NCBI GenBank assembly: GCA_015680685.1
Contig: MNCI01004586.1
Coordinates: 301,571 to 365,570, forward strand
Reading direction: 5' to 3'
DNA from: Gnetum montanum
Lineage: Eukaryota; Streptophyta; Gnetopsida; Gnetales; Gnetaceae
DNA: 64,000 nt
Shown here: one piece after another, positions 9,986 to 20,762 of the stretch
How positions within the stretch are numbered: the first letter of the stretch is position 1
Layout: every line of letters starts with the position of its first letter
Program-made: the position numbers and the translations under genes
The notes under the pieces: model-generated
The model's database searches: none
What the model was told of the DNA's origin: nothing
The model's input: only the letters and a program-made list of their open reading frames with translations

Positions 9986-11060
9986 AGCTCATGAAAAGGT
10001 TTGGGTTATTGCACGTTGACCAATAGTTTTTTGTTCGGGCTCTCAGGTTTGTATATTGTTATGGCCCCTAAAGGAAAAGTTGCATAAATAATATAAGGTC
10101 CTTGCCACAGTGTTTGAAATTTAGTACGTTGTGGCACATGTGTGGGATTCCAGTAGAGAACCTTATCTCTTGGTTGATATTTAACTTTTCTAATGCTTAG
10201 GTCATGACATTATTTATTGAATGCCTTGTGCAATTCATTAGATGATAGGGCAGCTAGTTGGTTTTCAGCTAGCAAGTTAAGGGTTACTAACCGTTGTTTT
10301 TGTGCTAGATCAAGGTCAAGGTTGAGGTCACATGCCGTGGATAGTGTACGAATCTCAATTTGAATAGGAAGTATCAGAAGCTTCCTGTACACTAACTTGT
10401 AGGGAGAGTAGCCTGTAGGAAGTTTCCATGTTGAGCAGTATGCCCAAAGAGCATTGTTCAGTTTAGTGCTCTAGTCTCGCTTATACTTACTAATAGTTCT
10501 TGTCAATATTTTTGTAATCTCCCTATTAGTGACCTCTGCTTGACCATTCGCTTGGGGGTGGCATGGTGTAGTCAATTTATGCTCAACCCCTAAGCGTTGC
10601 ATTAATTTTTGAAAAGTTGCACTTGTGAAGTATGTACCATTGTCTGAAATAAGTGCACGCGATACACCAAACCTATTCATGATTTGTTGTTGAACAAATT
10701 GTGCAGCTATAGATGATGTACAATCTTTAATAGTAGCTGCTTTGGTCCATTTTTTTAGGTAGTTAATGGCAACTACGATATAAGCTTTTCCACGGGACAT
10801 TAGTGTAATGGGCCCCATAAAATCAATTCCCCAAATGTCGAAGGGTTCTAATGGTTGAATCCATTGTTGCAGACCCTCCATTCTAGCAATCATTCCCCCA
10901 TCACATTGACAGTGCTCACAAGATTGGATGAATTGATGGACATCCTAAAACAATGTAGGCCAATAATATTCTGCAAGCAAGATCTTAATGGCTATTCATC
11001 TCCCAGCATAATCACCCCCACAAGGAACCTCATGAGTGTCTTGGAGAACTCGTAGTTGAT
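9986..11060 (-). pseudogene. E2 integrase
   Basis: A zinc-binding region comes first (FIQSCEHCQC near 10910). The core domain follows with the catalytic triad visible: GIDFMGP, ISDNGTYF, and HPQANGQAEVTNRE. Exactly 35 residues separate the second Asp from Glu, as in the family (D,D-35-E). The C-terminal region with RPRDKVLYWNP-type sequence ends near 9990. The central 140 residues (10893-10471) are open, but stops interrupt both ends. The enzyme joins element DNA to host DNA and makes the 5-bp duplication. The catalytic residues are intact although the gene is broken. Confidence 0.9.
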
Positions 11061-11308
11061 CTACATCGGGAACAGACCATCGAACCAAGCCATCAGGACA
11101 TACTTTGTAAAGTTGCCCATTAATTTTCATAAAATACTTAGCTCGCTGAAGAAACTATTATTTATTTTTGGCATCAAACCCTTGTGGTGTTTTTTGGGTG
11201 AGGAGATAGGTAAGAATGCTACTGTACCAGTTTGTCTCCATGGGTGATTGATTATTCACTACACCAGTAAAGAGGAATTCATATGGAAAATGATCAGAAA
11301 TTGGATAC

Positions 11309-11450
11309 TCATTCTCTTTGTTGTCCCTGTTGCAACTGAGATAAATGATCAGCAACTACACTCTTGGTGACTTTGCAACCAATCATTGTTAAATTGAACT
11401 CTTGTAGGATTACAAGCCATCGTATGTGTTGGCGATCCTTTGGGATGCGA
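11309..11450 (-). pseudogene. E2 RNase H, downstream fragment
   Basis: HIRWLVILQEFNLTMIGC...SVVADHLSQL matches the end of the gypsy RNase H and the connection to integrase (RWLLLLQEF...NVVADHLSRL in relatives). Its upstream half is found 3.4 kb away at 14860-15000, so an insertion or mis-scaffolded segment separates them. The left boundary of the foreign DNA is near 11430-11460. Confidence 0.8.
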
Positions 11451-11617
11451 CCGTCAACGAGTGTCCTCGAACAGGATTTAGGTGCCTGCTGGTCTCTGGC
11501 AACACCAAGGCCCAGATACCTCCAAATAGACTTAGTAGTTAATGTGAGTATGTGTGTGTGCTGTTGCGAAAAATGAAACAATTGGGTTGTATGTAAAACT
11601 ATAAATGACTTATCTTA

Positions 11618-12551
11618 NNNNNNNNNNNNNNNNNNNNNNNNNNNNNNNNNNNNNNNNNNNNNNNNNNNNNNNNNNNNNNNNNNNNNNNNNNNNNNNNNNN
11701 NNNNNNNNNNNNNNNNNNNNNNNNNNNNNNNNNNNNNNNNNNNNNNNNNNNNNNNNNNNNNNNNNNNNNNNNNNNNNNNNNNNNNNNNNNNNNNNNNNNN
11801 NNNNNNNNNNNNNNNNNNNNNNNNNNNNNNNNNNNNNNNNNNNNNNNNNNNNNNNNNNNNNNNNNNNNNNNNNNNNNNNNNNNNNNNNNNNNNNNNNNNN
11901 NNNNNNNNNNNNNNNNNNNNNNNNNNNNNNNNNNNNNNNNNNNNNNNNNNNNNNNNNNNNNNNNNNNNNNNNNNNNNNNNNNNNNNNNNNNNNNNNNNNN
12001 NNNNNNNNNNNNNNNNNNNNNNNNNNNNNNNNNNNNNNNNNNNNNNNNNNNNNNNNNNNNNNNNNNNNNNNNNNNNNNNNNNNNNNNNNNNNNNNNNNNN
12101 NNNNNNNNNNNNNNNNNNNNNNNNNNNNNNNNNNNNNNNNNNNNNNNNNNNNNNNNNNNNNNNNNNNNNNNNNNNNNNNNNNNNNNNNNNNNNNNNNNNN
12201 NNNNNNNNNNNNNNNNNNNNNNNNNNNNNNNNNNNNNNNNNNNNNNNNNNNNNNNNNNNNNNNNNNNNNNNNNNNNNNNNNNNNNNNNNNNNNNNNNNNN
12301 NNNNNNNNNNNNNNNNNNNNNNNNNNNNNNNNNNNNNNNNNNNNNNNNNNNNNNNNNNNNNNNNNNNNNNNNNNNNNNNNNNNNNNNNNNNNNNNNNNNN
12401 NNNNNNNNNNNNNNNNNNNNNNNNNNNNNNNNNNNNNNNNNNNNNNNNNNNNNNNNNNNNNNNNNNNNNNNNNNNNNNNNNNNNNNNNNNNNNNNNNNNN
12501 NNNNNNNNNNNNNNNNNNNNNNNNNNNNNNNNNNNNNNNNNNNNNNNNNNN
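11618..12551. other. Assembly gap (N)
   Basis: A run of 934 undetermined bases inside the foreign segment that splits E2 RNase H. Nothing can be said about its content, and its real length may differ. Confidence 1.
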
Positions 12552-13416
12552 GAAGATTACTTGCCCAACAAGTTAGGAGATCACTTGGCCAACAAGTTAG
12601 GAAGTTATAACTTATACATGAAGTTAGGAGAAAATCATGCTAACATTGGCATGTGTCTTTATAAATGTTACAAATATTTCTTTTATAAGCGAGAACCCAT
12701 ATAATAATTAAAAAAAATCTAAGATCTCCATACTATAAGAGCTTCATACAATTGTCATTAAATATCATTAAGCCCTATTCTCATGAACAAGCAGTACTAA
12801 GAAAGTAATTCAGCATCCACCTTAGTGTAGATGTTGGTGGAGGTGGCTGTATGGTCTTTAAAATTAATAAAGCCGATCCTTGCAAATTTCTGATGCTGTA
12901 TAATTAAATCATATGCATTTTATATCCACGTAAAATTTGCTGCTAGCTTCCTTGGAGAAATGATGTTCACTGGAAAAAGAAATTCGAATACGGTGGTGGT
13001 TACTTGGCACCGTTAAGAACGCCTCCAAATGTGAAGGTGCCAGGCCTGAAAATGCCCGGTTTTTACAGACAATTTCAAATTATTCCACCCTGTGCTGATC
13101 TCAGCCAGAACCGTATATCAATCGCCACCGCAAAACAAGGCCCTGCCGTTGCGTCCGGTAATGTTGCCGTGTGGTGTTCAGTTATTGCCGCCATGTTCCA
13201 TCTCTGAGAGTGCCCTAGTATACGGAGGCCAGGATGCTAGAATCTAGTAGCTTGTTGATGTTGAATCCTCTAGTGGCTTCGCTGATGTCTCTGCAAGAGA
13301 AATGATTCTCATAGTTTTTCTTCCAGTTATCAAATTCACAATTTAACCCACCTCTATTTCTGTTCCAACAAGCATTTCAAGGGAGCAACCAAAGTGAATA
13401 TGTGCACGTTTTAGAT
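12552..13416. other. Unidentified DNA inside E2
   Basis: This does not match any of the five retroelements in the window. It opens with a short direct duplication (GCCCAACAAGTTAGG / GGCCAACAAGTTAGG, 12561-12602) and is AT-rich to 12930. It then turns more balanced; a plus-strand frame at 13004-13207 reads PLRTPPNVKVPGLKMPGF, for which I recognise no family. It may be host intergenic or gene sequence carried in by the insertion. Confidence 0.5.
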
Positions 13417-13795
13417 TTATTTGGATATGGTGTCTCCATTTTTTTGTTCGTCTGCTGGATTTGACAAATACTGGGAGGCGCTACAACCAGGAAATGTGCC
13501 AACGCTGTTATCATCCCCGATGGTTTTCTCTCCTGGAGAAGAATCAAAAGCTATCTCTTTTCCAGCATGATCAAGGGGATTTATTGGATTGGAACTTGAC
13601 ATGTTCATGTTCAAATTATGGACTTTGTCACTCTCCATTCGTGGCATCTTGATCTCTTTATCATCTATATCCCATTGGGAAGGCCTCTTCATGAAGCTTG
13701 ATTCTTTTGAACATGAAACTTGAGGTAATGTGAACACTGTTGGCAGAGGGGGAAAGTTCAACTCAGAGAGATTCAGTGTAGCATGTGCTGACCTG
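13417..13795 (-). pseudogene. Possible captured host-gene exon, unidentified
   Basis: A 115-130 residue open frame on the minus strand reads ATLNLSELNFPPLPTVF, then FMKRPSQWDIDDKEIKMPRM, then PGEKTIGDDNSVGTF. It is hydrophilic, without low complexity, and preceded by CTAGTCAG, which could be a splice acceptor. I do not recognise the family. The composition looks like an ordinary plant nuclear protein exon rather than a retroelement. It lies with the helicase fragment in the segment interrupting E2 RNase H. Confidence 0.4.
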
Positions 13796-14454
13796 ACTAG
13801 ATTGATGGGTCAAATATTATTCAAATAATTGAAACTGGTGAATCCTACGTAATCGGAAACTGAGCTTGCGCTAGGGCCATGATGGTGCATTCAGGCGAAT
13901 CGTCCATTCTCGCTTGTAAAAACAATCGGTGAAAATCGAAAATGACCCAAAAAATAGCAACACAATGGCGGTCCGAGATGGCGAAGAAGTGGTAGATGTC
14001 ACTGGCTTATAAATGCTAACCTCGATCTAAAACACATCGGCAGTTTTCACAGCAGCAACAGAATGAAAATGGTGACGGTAAAGTGACGCTTCTGAGTTGT
14101 AGATAATTGATTGAGGTGGCAGCGGCAGGAACAACCCGAAGCCAAAGGTAAAGCAAAGTGACCATAATATTATTTCATTGACAAATTGGTTTTCATCAAT
14201 ATTCGCATTACTTTTTGACGTAACTGGCTTCCGTTAGTCAAATCAAATTAAATCATAAAATTCTGTGTTCTAAAGATCCTCCTTCTCTTCTTGCAACAAC
14301 GGTGGCTATCCATCAGCATTCATATCTTTATTTTTCAATTCGTACTTGTATTTTCAAAGATCTGCTGAGTGTTAATTCACCTTTCAACCTGCTCTTGTGA
14401 TTCTCTCTACTCTAGCCTAGAGATTCCCCTTTTTTTATTTATCTTAATAAGAAT
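13796..14454. other. Non-retroviral DNA between captured fragments
   Basis: No reading frame or repeat family recognised. Mixed composition with no match to the retroelements here. It could be gene-flanking sequence belonging with either neighbouring fragment. Confidence 0.4.
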
Positions 14455-14630
14455 AAGATGGATAGCAGAATATAGTGCTGTTTCATACGCGACTCAGCAG
14501 AATGCACTGTCCAGAGGTATAGATGTTTTGGTGGGCATACCTAGAAGGATCATAGATTTGGTTGAAAGCAAATGCTTGTTGCTCAGTGAAGTTCAATTTT
14601 TTATCTTGGATGAGACCGATTCAAATGCAT
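14455..14630 (+). pseudogene. DEAD-box RNA helicase fragment
   Basis: The plus strand reads SYATQQNALSRGIDVLVGIPRR, continuing IIDLVES...LLLSEVQFFILDETD. Plant organellar DEAD-box helicases of the RH3/RH53 type have SYxTQQxALxRGVDVVVGTPGRIIDL and then VLDEAD. Motif Ib TPGR has become IPRR and motif II DEAD has become DETD, so it is not functional. The frame ends in T-rich, intron-like sequence at both sides, so this looks like one exon with flanking intron copied at the DNA level rather than a processed copy. Such helicases unwind RNA, notably in organellar intron splicing. Confidence 0.8.
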
Positions 14631-14859
14631 ATTATATTACTAGTATCTCCACTTTTGCTCTTATTTTATTTATTATTATTTTTCCATCTTTTCATCCAAT
14701 CATTTTTTTAGCGAGTGATAGGAATCAATACCTTTTCAACCTACATCTTACCATTTGAAATAGTTATATTGAAATATTTTGAAGGTCTCAATCGTCTCAT
14801 ATCTCTGTTCCATGAAATGGCTAAAATGTACCAACAATATGATATGAGGGCTTACCATC

Positions 14860-15840
14860 GGCTTATTCATGAGGAACCAGATTGCACTATGATCTGTATG
14901 TATATATACTTTATATCCCAATACATAGTGTCTAAAATTTTCTAATGTAAACACTACAATGATGAATTCTTTCTTTGTGGTAGTTTAGTTAAGTTGTGCA
15001 CCAGTGATACTTCTACTTGCATAGTGGATATAATAAGGATGCTTCTAGTCATCTAACTATGTAAGTATGGCTCCTAAGGCATAGTTGGATGTGTAAGTCA
15101 TGATATGGAATGGTTTGAACCAGTTAGGAGCTTGTAGAATGGGTGTTTTTACTAGCTTCTGTTTCAGAGTTTGGAAAGCTAATTCGCATTTCCTGGTGCA
15201 TTCGAAAGGTACGTCCTTTTTCATTAATTCCACCAATGGTTTGACAACCTTTGAAAAGTTCTTAATAAATCTCCTATAGTAGCGAGTGTTTCCAAAGAAT
15301 GATCGAATACCTTTGACAATTTTTGGTTGACAGGTAATTCTTTGAATAACTTTGATTTTCTTGGGGTCTACCTCTATCCTTGTGTATGAGATTTTGTGCC
15401 CTAGTACTATGCCTTCTTAGGCCATCAAATGGCTTTTTTGCCAGTTGAGCCTCAAATTGGTTTCTACACATCTTTTTAACACTTTCTCTAACTAGTCCAA
15501 GGCTTGATCAAAGTTTGCTTCATAAGTGGAGAAGTCGTCCATAAAGATCTCCACACCATTCCCTATCTGCTATTGGAATATGCTTANCTTTTTAGGCACA
15601 ATAACTAAGGGGCTAACCCATTCACTATTAGCAATGGGGTATATGAACCCAACCTTGAGAAGTTGTTCAATTTCTTCCTTAACTACTTGCTTCAGCTTTG
15701 GGTTCAATCACCTCTGTGGTTGTCTTCGAGGCTTCATGGAGGGGTCGATGTAAATTCTGTGCTAGCATATCCTAGGGTCTATTCCAGTTAATTTAGGATA
15801 TGACCAAGTGAAGGCTTCCAACCATTTATTTATCACCTTC
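14860..15840 (-). pseudogene. E2 reverse transcriptase and upstream RNase H, centre of RT missing
   Basis: From 15800 down: the RT entry LTGIDPRIC, then VGFIYPIANSEWVSPLVIVPKK. The sequence next jumps across the single N at 15587 straight to VEIFMDDFSTYEANF, the catalytic YxDD-type box in its Athila form FMDD. About 130 residues between these blocks, including the first catalytic Asp, are absent. Then LKRCVETNLRLNW, EGIVLGHKI, GIRSFFG and YYRRFIKNFSKVVKPL follow. RNase H starts near 15100 and reaches FRHYVLGYKVYIHTDHSA before the foreign insertion. Several stops. It would copy the RNA genome into DNA. Confidence 0.88.
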
Positions 15841-16196
15841 AACAGTCTCTCTTTTTTTTGTGGAGCAAGCTTTGCGTTAATAATTACCAGTTTTTCATTT
15901 TTAAGGAACGTGTATTTCATACTGGTGGGCAATGATTTCAGCTTGAGGGGCTCCTACTTAAATTTCTTAGGGATTTCCAACTTCCCCCAGTTGATATTTT
16001 AAAGGCTAAGACTTGAAAGTTGGCAATGGGCTTGCACTAATGCATTTATGCTATTAATGTAAGTGCAAGTCAGACCCTCAGTTGGTTCCATGCATATGAT
16101 TGAACTACTTTCTTGATCAGCTATTATCCACTAGGTAGCTTCTTGTCATGTGGCTGCTGCATACATGCATCATTGTATGTTGATCACTTATGCACA

Positions 16197-16700
16197 CTAG
16201 TTGCATGCAGGCAGTGTTAAAATTTGCATAAACCATGACCGCTGCACGCAATTACACCCTATGTCACTGTATGCAATGCATGGAACTTTCTTCTTCTCGA
16301 TCTTTCTGAATGTATTTTCCTTTGATATTTCTAGGGAAAGATCATGAATTCCTAGGCATGTGTCGATGGTACTTAGCCATGTCCTTCCCATTATGATTGG
16401 GAAGTCCCCCTTACTGTTTTTCACCTGAATCACTAGGAAGTCAGCTGGGTACGACCACCCACAAATAGTAGTAACAATGTCCTCCACTAGTCCCAATGGG
16501 ATAGTGATGCACTGGTCGGCCAACTGTAGATGGATGTTGCTCTTTTTCAATGGAGGCAGGTTCTAGGCCTTGTACATTTCTTGAGAGATTAAATTGATAC
16601 TAGAACCTAAATCCAAAAGAGCTTTGCATGGCTCATTCCCAGCAATTTATAAGTATATCAATGGACTCCCAACATCAGATAATTTCCTGGGAAGATGGCT
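16197..16700 (-). pseudogene. E2 aspartic protease
   Basis: The active site near 16600-16625 reads ALLDLGSSINLIS, the D-L-G-S form typical of Athila proteases. It is followed by PLGLVEDIVTTICGW and FPIIMGRTWLSTI. This is the only one of the three E copies whose active-site triplet is intact. A stop separates it from the downstream half (EMYKA*NL). It lies between the gag linker and RT. Confidence 0.85.
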
Positions 16701-16899
16701 AGCTTTGATCCAATTGGTGATGGCATATGTTAGGATGACCATATGCATTGAGTGCAGTGGTTGGGTTGAAGGAGGCTCCAAAGTTTTGATTGATACTGAG
16801 GTGTCTAAGGAATTAGCTACTTGTGATTGTAAGGGCTTGGTTGAACTATTGGTTCTAAAGAAAGGTGTTTTCTTCATGTGGTTTTTGGAACCAACAGTA

Positions 16900-19163
16900 G
16901 GTTGGGAGTTAACAGTCCTTGTGGCATTATGTTGCTGCAACTAGGTAGGGAGTTCATCTTGCATCACAGGAGTAGGTGGTAGTGGAGCTATTTGTGAAAG
17001 AGATGGGGCCGAATGATATGCTTGTGAAATATCTCCCCTAGAAGAGGGAGTCCCATAATACTGGTGGGCTTGGTAGTGATGTTTAGGAGTAATGTGACCA
17101 ATAGAGTCATGTGGAGAGATTGGGTGTTGCACGTAATATCCATATGGGTCAAGTTACTGGTAAGGATACTGTTGCCTTGGTGGTGGATTCCCCATGATTG
17201 TGGGTGCTGCCACTATTGATATTGCTCAATTGATTGTGGTAGAGTTCCACTTGGATAATACGTTAAGGGTTTGTGGAACTATCTTGGGTTACCCTGGGGA
17301 TAAGGTAATCTTTGGGGTGTTTGCCATTTGTTTAATTGTGGGTTGAGTGCATACACCCCAGACTCCTGCAGATGTGAGATTACAAGGCAACATCCCTTAG
17401 GATGGTCATATTGACATATCTCGCATCCACTATCATTGTCTATTTTTGAATCCACAACCTCTGCAATGATGGAAACTTTACCCTTACCCTTGCTACCTGC
17501 GTGTTCAACTTCTCTCTTTTTTCCTTTTTCACTACCTTGCTCTCTAGACTCCTTTACTAATTTAAGAACAGTTTGAAATCTATTGTCTAGGGAATCCCAC
17601 ATTTGGTCTACCTTTGCTGATACTTTTGATGTCAACTTTTGGATAGGCAAAGTTTTCCTATTCACCATCTCTTCGAGTGGTGACTCTTCTTCATCCTTGC
17701 AAAATCTTACTCCCCACTTCCAGAGGGAAGGATATTTGTTATACTCTTCTGCACTTTCTCTCTTCCATAGCTCATCTTCTTCCTTATCAACTTGCTCCAA
17801 TAGTCTTTGAATTTGATGGGACCTAAGCTCGAATAGTCTTCCTTGGGCATAAGTCCCAAGGGTTCTTCTCGTTTCATGCTTAAGCTCATCTACGAGATGG
17901 TGCAGTTGATCTCCTTGCAAATAACCATGGCCAAGAAAATGATGTAACAGTGCATAGTATTGGCCCATGGTAGCATCCATGGGTTCATGTCCTCCTTATT
18001 TCCATCATTGGATTTGCTTTCACAAGTTAGACAGTTGGGAGTATGTTTGGTACTTGTTGTTGAATAGTTCTAACATAGTACTCCACCTACAAATGGATTC
18101 TAGTTCTAAGGACCGGTATCAGCTTTCTACTTCTTTAACTAGTGTTCGTGGGAACAACTTAAGTTTTTACCATTCGTTCTCTATGTTTTGTAAGGCACAC
18201 ACATCATGGAATGCTTGTAAGTGATTTTGAGGTTCGGCATTGTATCCCCATTCAAATCATGAGATGTTGTTGATATCTAATCTCTTGATCCTACTATCTT
18301 TTTGGTGACTTGTTGGAATTCTAACAGCCTCAGTTATGTCTAACATACTTTGAGTAGCAAGTAGGGGTTCATAGTGATCATCTCGTCCATCGCATTTATG
18401 ATGCCTATGTTGTTTCCTAATCTCTCTTCTTCTATATTGTGATTCTCTAGAGTGCCCTCATCCCCTTTCTTGGCTGTTTCGTCTATGGATTCCCCTTTGC
18501 CTACCTTTATCCCCATGGTCTTTTTCTTTATGACTGCATCCAAATACTAAAGGAGAGGGTGAAGGAGATGATGAAGGTGAAGAAGAAGGAAAACCGTCAC
18601 CATGATAGTGTCTGCTACCTTTTCTTCGGCAGTCTTGGCCTCGATCGCGATTGCGATCAGAATGTTCACCTTTATCGTTTGTGTCCCTTTTTTGAATTGT
18701 GCCTGTGGGTATCAGAACCTAGGTTATGAATAGTGGAATGAAGGTTTTGATACAAAAACCCTTGGCCAAATTCAAGGGGAGGGACATCATTATGTGGACG
18801 ACTGCCTGAGGTAGGTTCACCACCCTTATTTTTGCTTAAGACATGTGGGACATCCTAGGATCACATACCCTTCAAAGACTTATGATGTCTCTCTTGTTGC
18901 AAGTCCCTTTGATGTTGTACCTCCATGGGATGGTATTCTCTCGAGTCACAGTCTTGCACAACGTATTCTGCGTGTAAGTGCTGCATGCTAATTTGTGTGA
19001 GAGCACGAAGAAGCATGCTTGGGACTGAACGATCGGGAGGTAACACTATGTTACCTTCTAAGTCTCGCTAACGCAGTTGTTCATCTTGATGGAGGATAAA
19101 GGTGAAGTCTGGTATATACTCATTGGGATGAATATATACCACTTGAAACTGTTCAGGGACTAG
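16900..19163 (-). pseudogene. E2 gag, main part (N-terminus separated by F)
   Basis: It continues from LVPEQFQVVYIHPNEYIPDF (adjacent to the F insertion at 19164) through FTFILHQDEQLR and a charged Arg/Ser tail. The open segment 17980-17279 holds a helical capsid-like block (GHGYLQGDQLHHLV) and the zinc knuckle CEICQYDHPKGCC, spacing C-x2-C-x3-H-x4-C counting the last Cys. A Pro/His-rich linker (17132-16941) leads to protease. The first 30 residues lie on the other side of F at 37596-37687. Frameshifts near 18400-18860. Confidence 0.85.
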
Positions 19164-20746
19164 TGTAGCGATCGAAAACGTTGACGGCTGGAAAACACCG
19201 AGAGGACGTTGGTCGTGACAGTCATAACCTCGTATTCGCGTGAGGGCCATGCTGGATAAAAACGGAAATGGGATGCCCTGAACAGTCTAGTCGATCAGAC
19301 AGGGACTTAGTCAATGTTAATATAACCTTTCATAAACAGATAATTTGAAAATGATACTTCTAGCATAAAATGATAACTTTAAATGCAAAAGGGATAGAAA
19401 ACAATGTAAAAATGCAATGATAAGCAAGAAAACAAAGTAAAATGCAGTTAGGGAAATGCACCACTTCAAGATTATGACTTCACTCTATCAAGGTNAAGAT
19501 GTTTACAATGCTTAGGAATACAATGCTAACTTTTTTGCTTGTTTGTTGCTTGATTCCCTCAACATCTGATGGACCAACCCTTTGAGCATCGCTCATTGGG
19601 GTATTTATAAGGCCAAGGGCACATGAAAGATGCAGTTTGGACGCCACGTGTCCTAGACCCGTGTTGACTTGTCTACGTTGCATGGGCATGCATAACTGTT
19701 GGACACACATGACCGTTGTAATTACGAGCTTGCTATGCCGTAATTGTGAGCCTACCATGCCATAATTGAGAGCCTGCCATGCCATAATTGTGTTGTAGAA
19801 CTTGGAGATGTGTGCCAACTGTGTAAACCAGTGAAGTGCATTGATGTGGCATAACTGCTTGCTACGCTGTGCTATGCTTTGTAGCGTAGCATGTTAGCAT
19901 AGTGTAGCATCTTGTTACGTTGTGCTACGCCATGCAGCATAGCATAGCGTAGCCACCAATTCAAAGCAAAAACTTACGTTGCATCTTACTGCATGTGTTG
20001 GAAACCTTTGAAGTGCTCTGACTACTTTTTGCACACCTGCTACGCTATGCTACGCTACGTAGCGTAGCGTAGTGTAGGAACTAGCATTAGTCACGAAAAC
20101 GTCGCCAATCTGCAAACTTTGCTTTTTGCATTGTGAAACTTCCGAACTTGCTGATCCCACCTTTTGAGATGTCTTTTGTTACTCCCGTAGAGTTGCTACG
20201 CTGTGCTATGCTACGTAACGTAGCATAGCGCAGTAATCGACATGGCCTACTTTTTGCTAAGTTTGTTATTTTCTGGTGAAGGAGCCATTACTGAAGAACT
20301 TGGAGTCAAGCGAAGCAACTATTTTTGAAGGCTAGAGGCACTGACTGAGTGCATTTGAAATCATTAAGTAGGTTGGGCCTCCCTATCTTGCTCTCGCTAC
20401 GCTGTACTACACTGTGTAGCGTAGCACCCTGTCTTACAACAATTTACGGTTGACTATTTTAAAAACTATCTCCTGAAGCTTGCTACGCTATATAGTGTAG
20501 CGTAGCGTAGCAAACTCCTTGACTTAGAAAACTTGCCAAACTGTTGTGTGCATTTTGAGCATTGCCAACAACTCTTTGCGTCACTTCTATGTAGGCTATT
20601 AGTTGGATGAATTACCCAACTAGAAAATTTGCCAAACTGCATAGCCTAAGGCCTAGAACATCCATCTCTTGATGAACTACTGTGACGCTGCCTAAATTGC
20701 GATAGCCTAGTGAAGTAAGGATGCCTTGAAAATTTGGGGTGTTTCA
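19164..20746 (-). repeat. F 3' LTR
   Basis: Plus-strand ends TGTAGCGATCG and GGGGTGTTTCA, 1583 bases. It aligns with 35860-37595 but lacks 184 bases present there (36191-36374); a lone N at 19495 marks the exact spot. It contains many GCTACGC/GCGTAGC words forming imperfect palindromes, at 19855-19950, 20035-20080, 20185-20235, 20390-20425 and 20480-20515. Confidence 0.93.
19602..19609 (-). promoter_or_regulatory. TATA box of F 3' LTR
   Basis: Minus strand TATAAATA in the context CCTTATAAATACCCC. The F 5' LTR has the same at 36481-36488, and G LTRs have CCTTATAAATACC. Confidence 0.65.
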
Positions 20747-20762
20747 TTGGCCCCTCTTTGTT
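20747..20762 (-). other. F polypurine tract
   Basis: Minus strand AACAAAGAGGGGCCAA directly abuts the LTR start TGAAACACC. G has AACAAAGAGGGACCAA at the same place, one base different. Confidence 0.85.

Noticed and set aside
19855-20515. Palindromic GCTACGC clusters as MITE insertions
   Set aside because: No target duplications around the clusters and no constant length; kept as word clusters instead.
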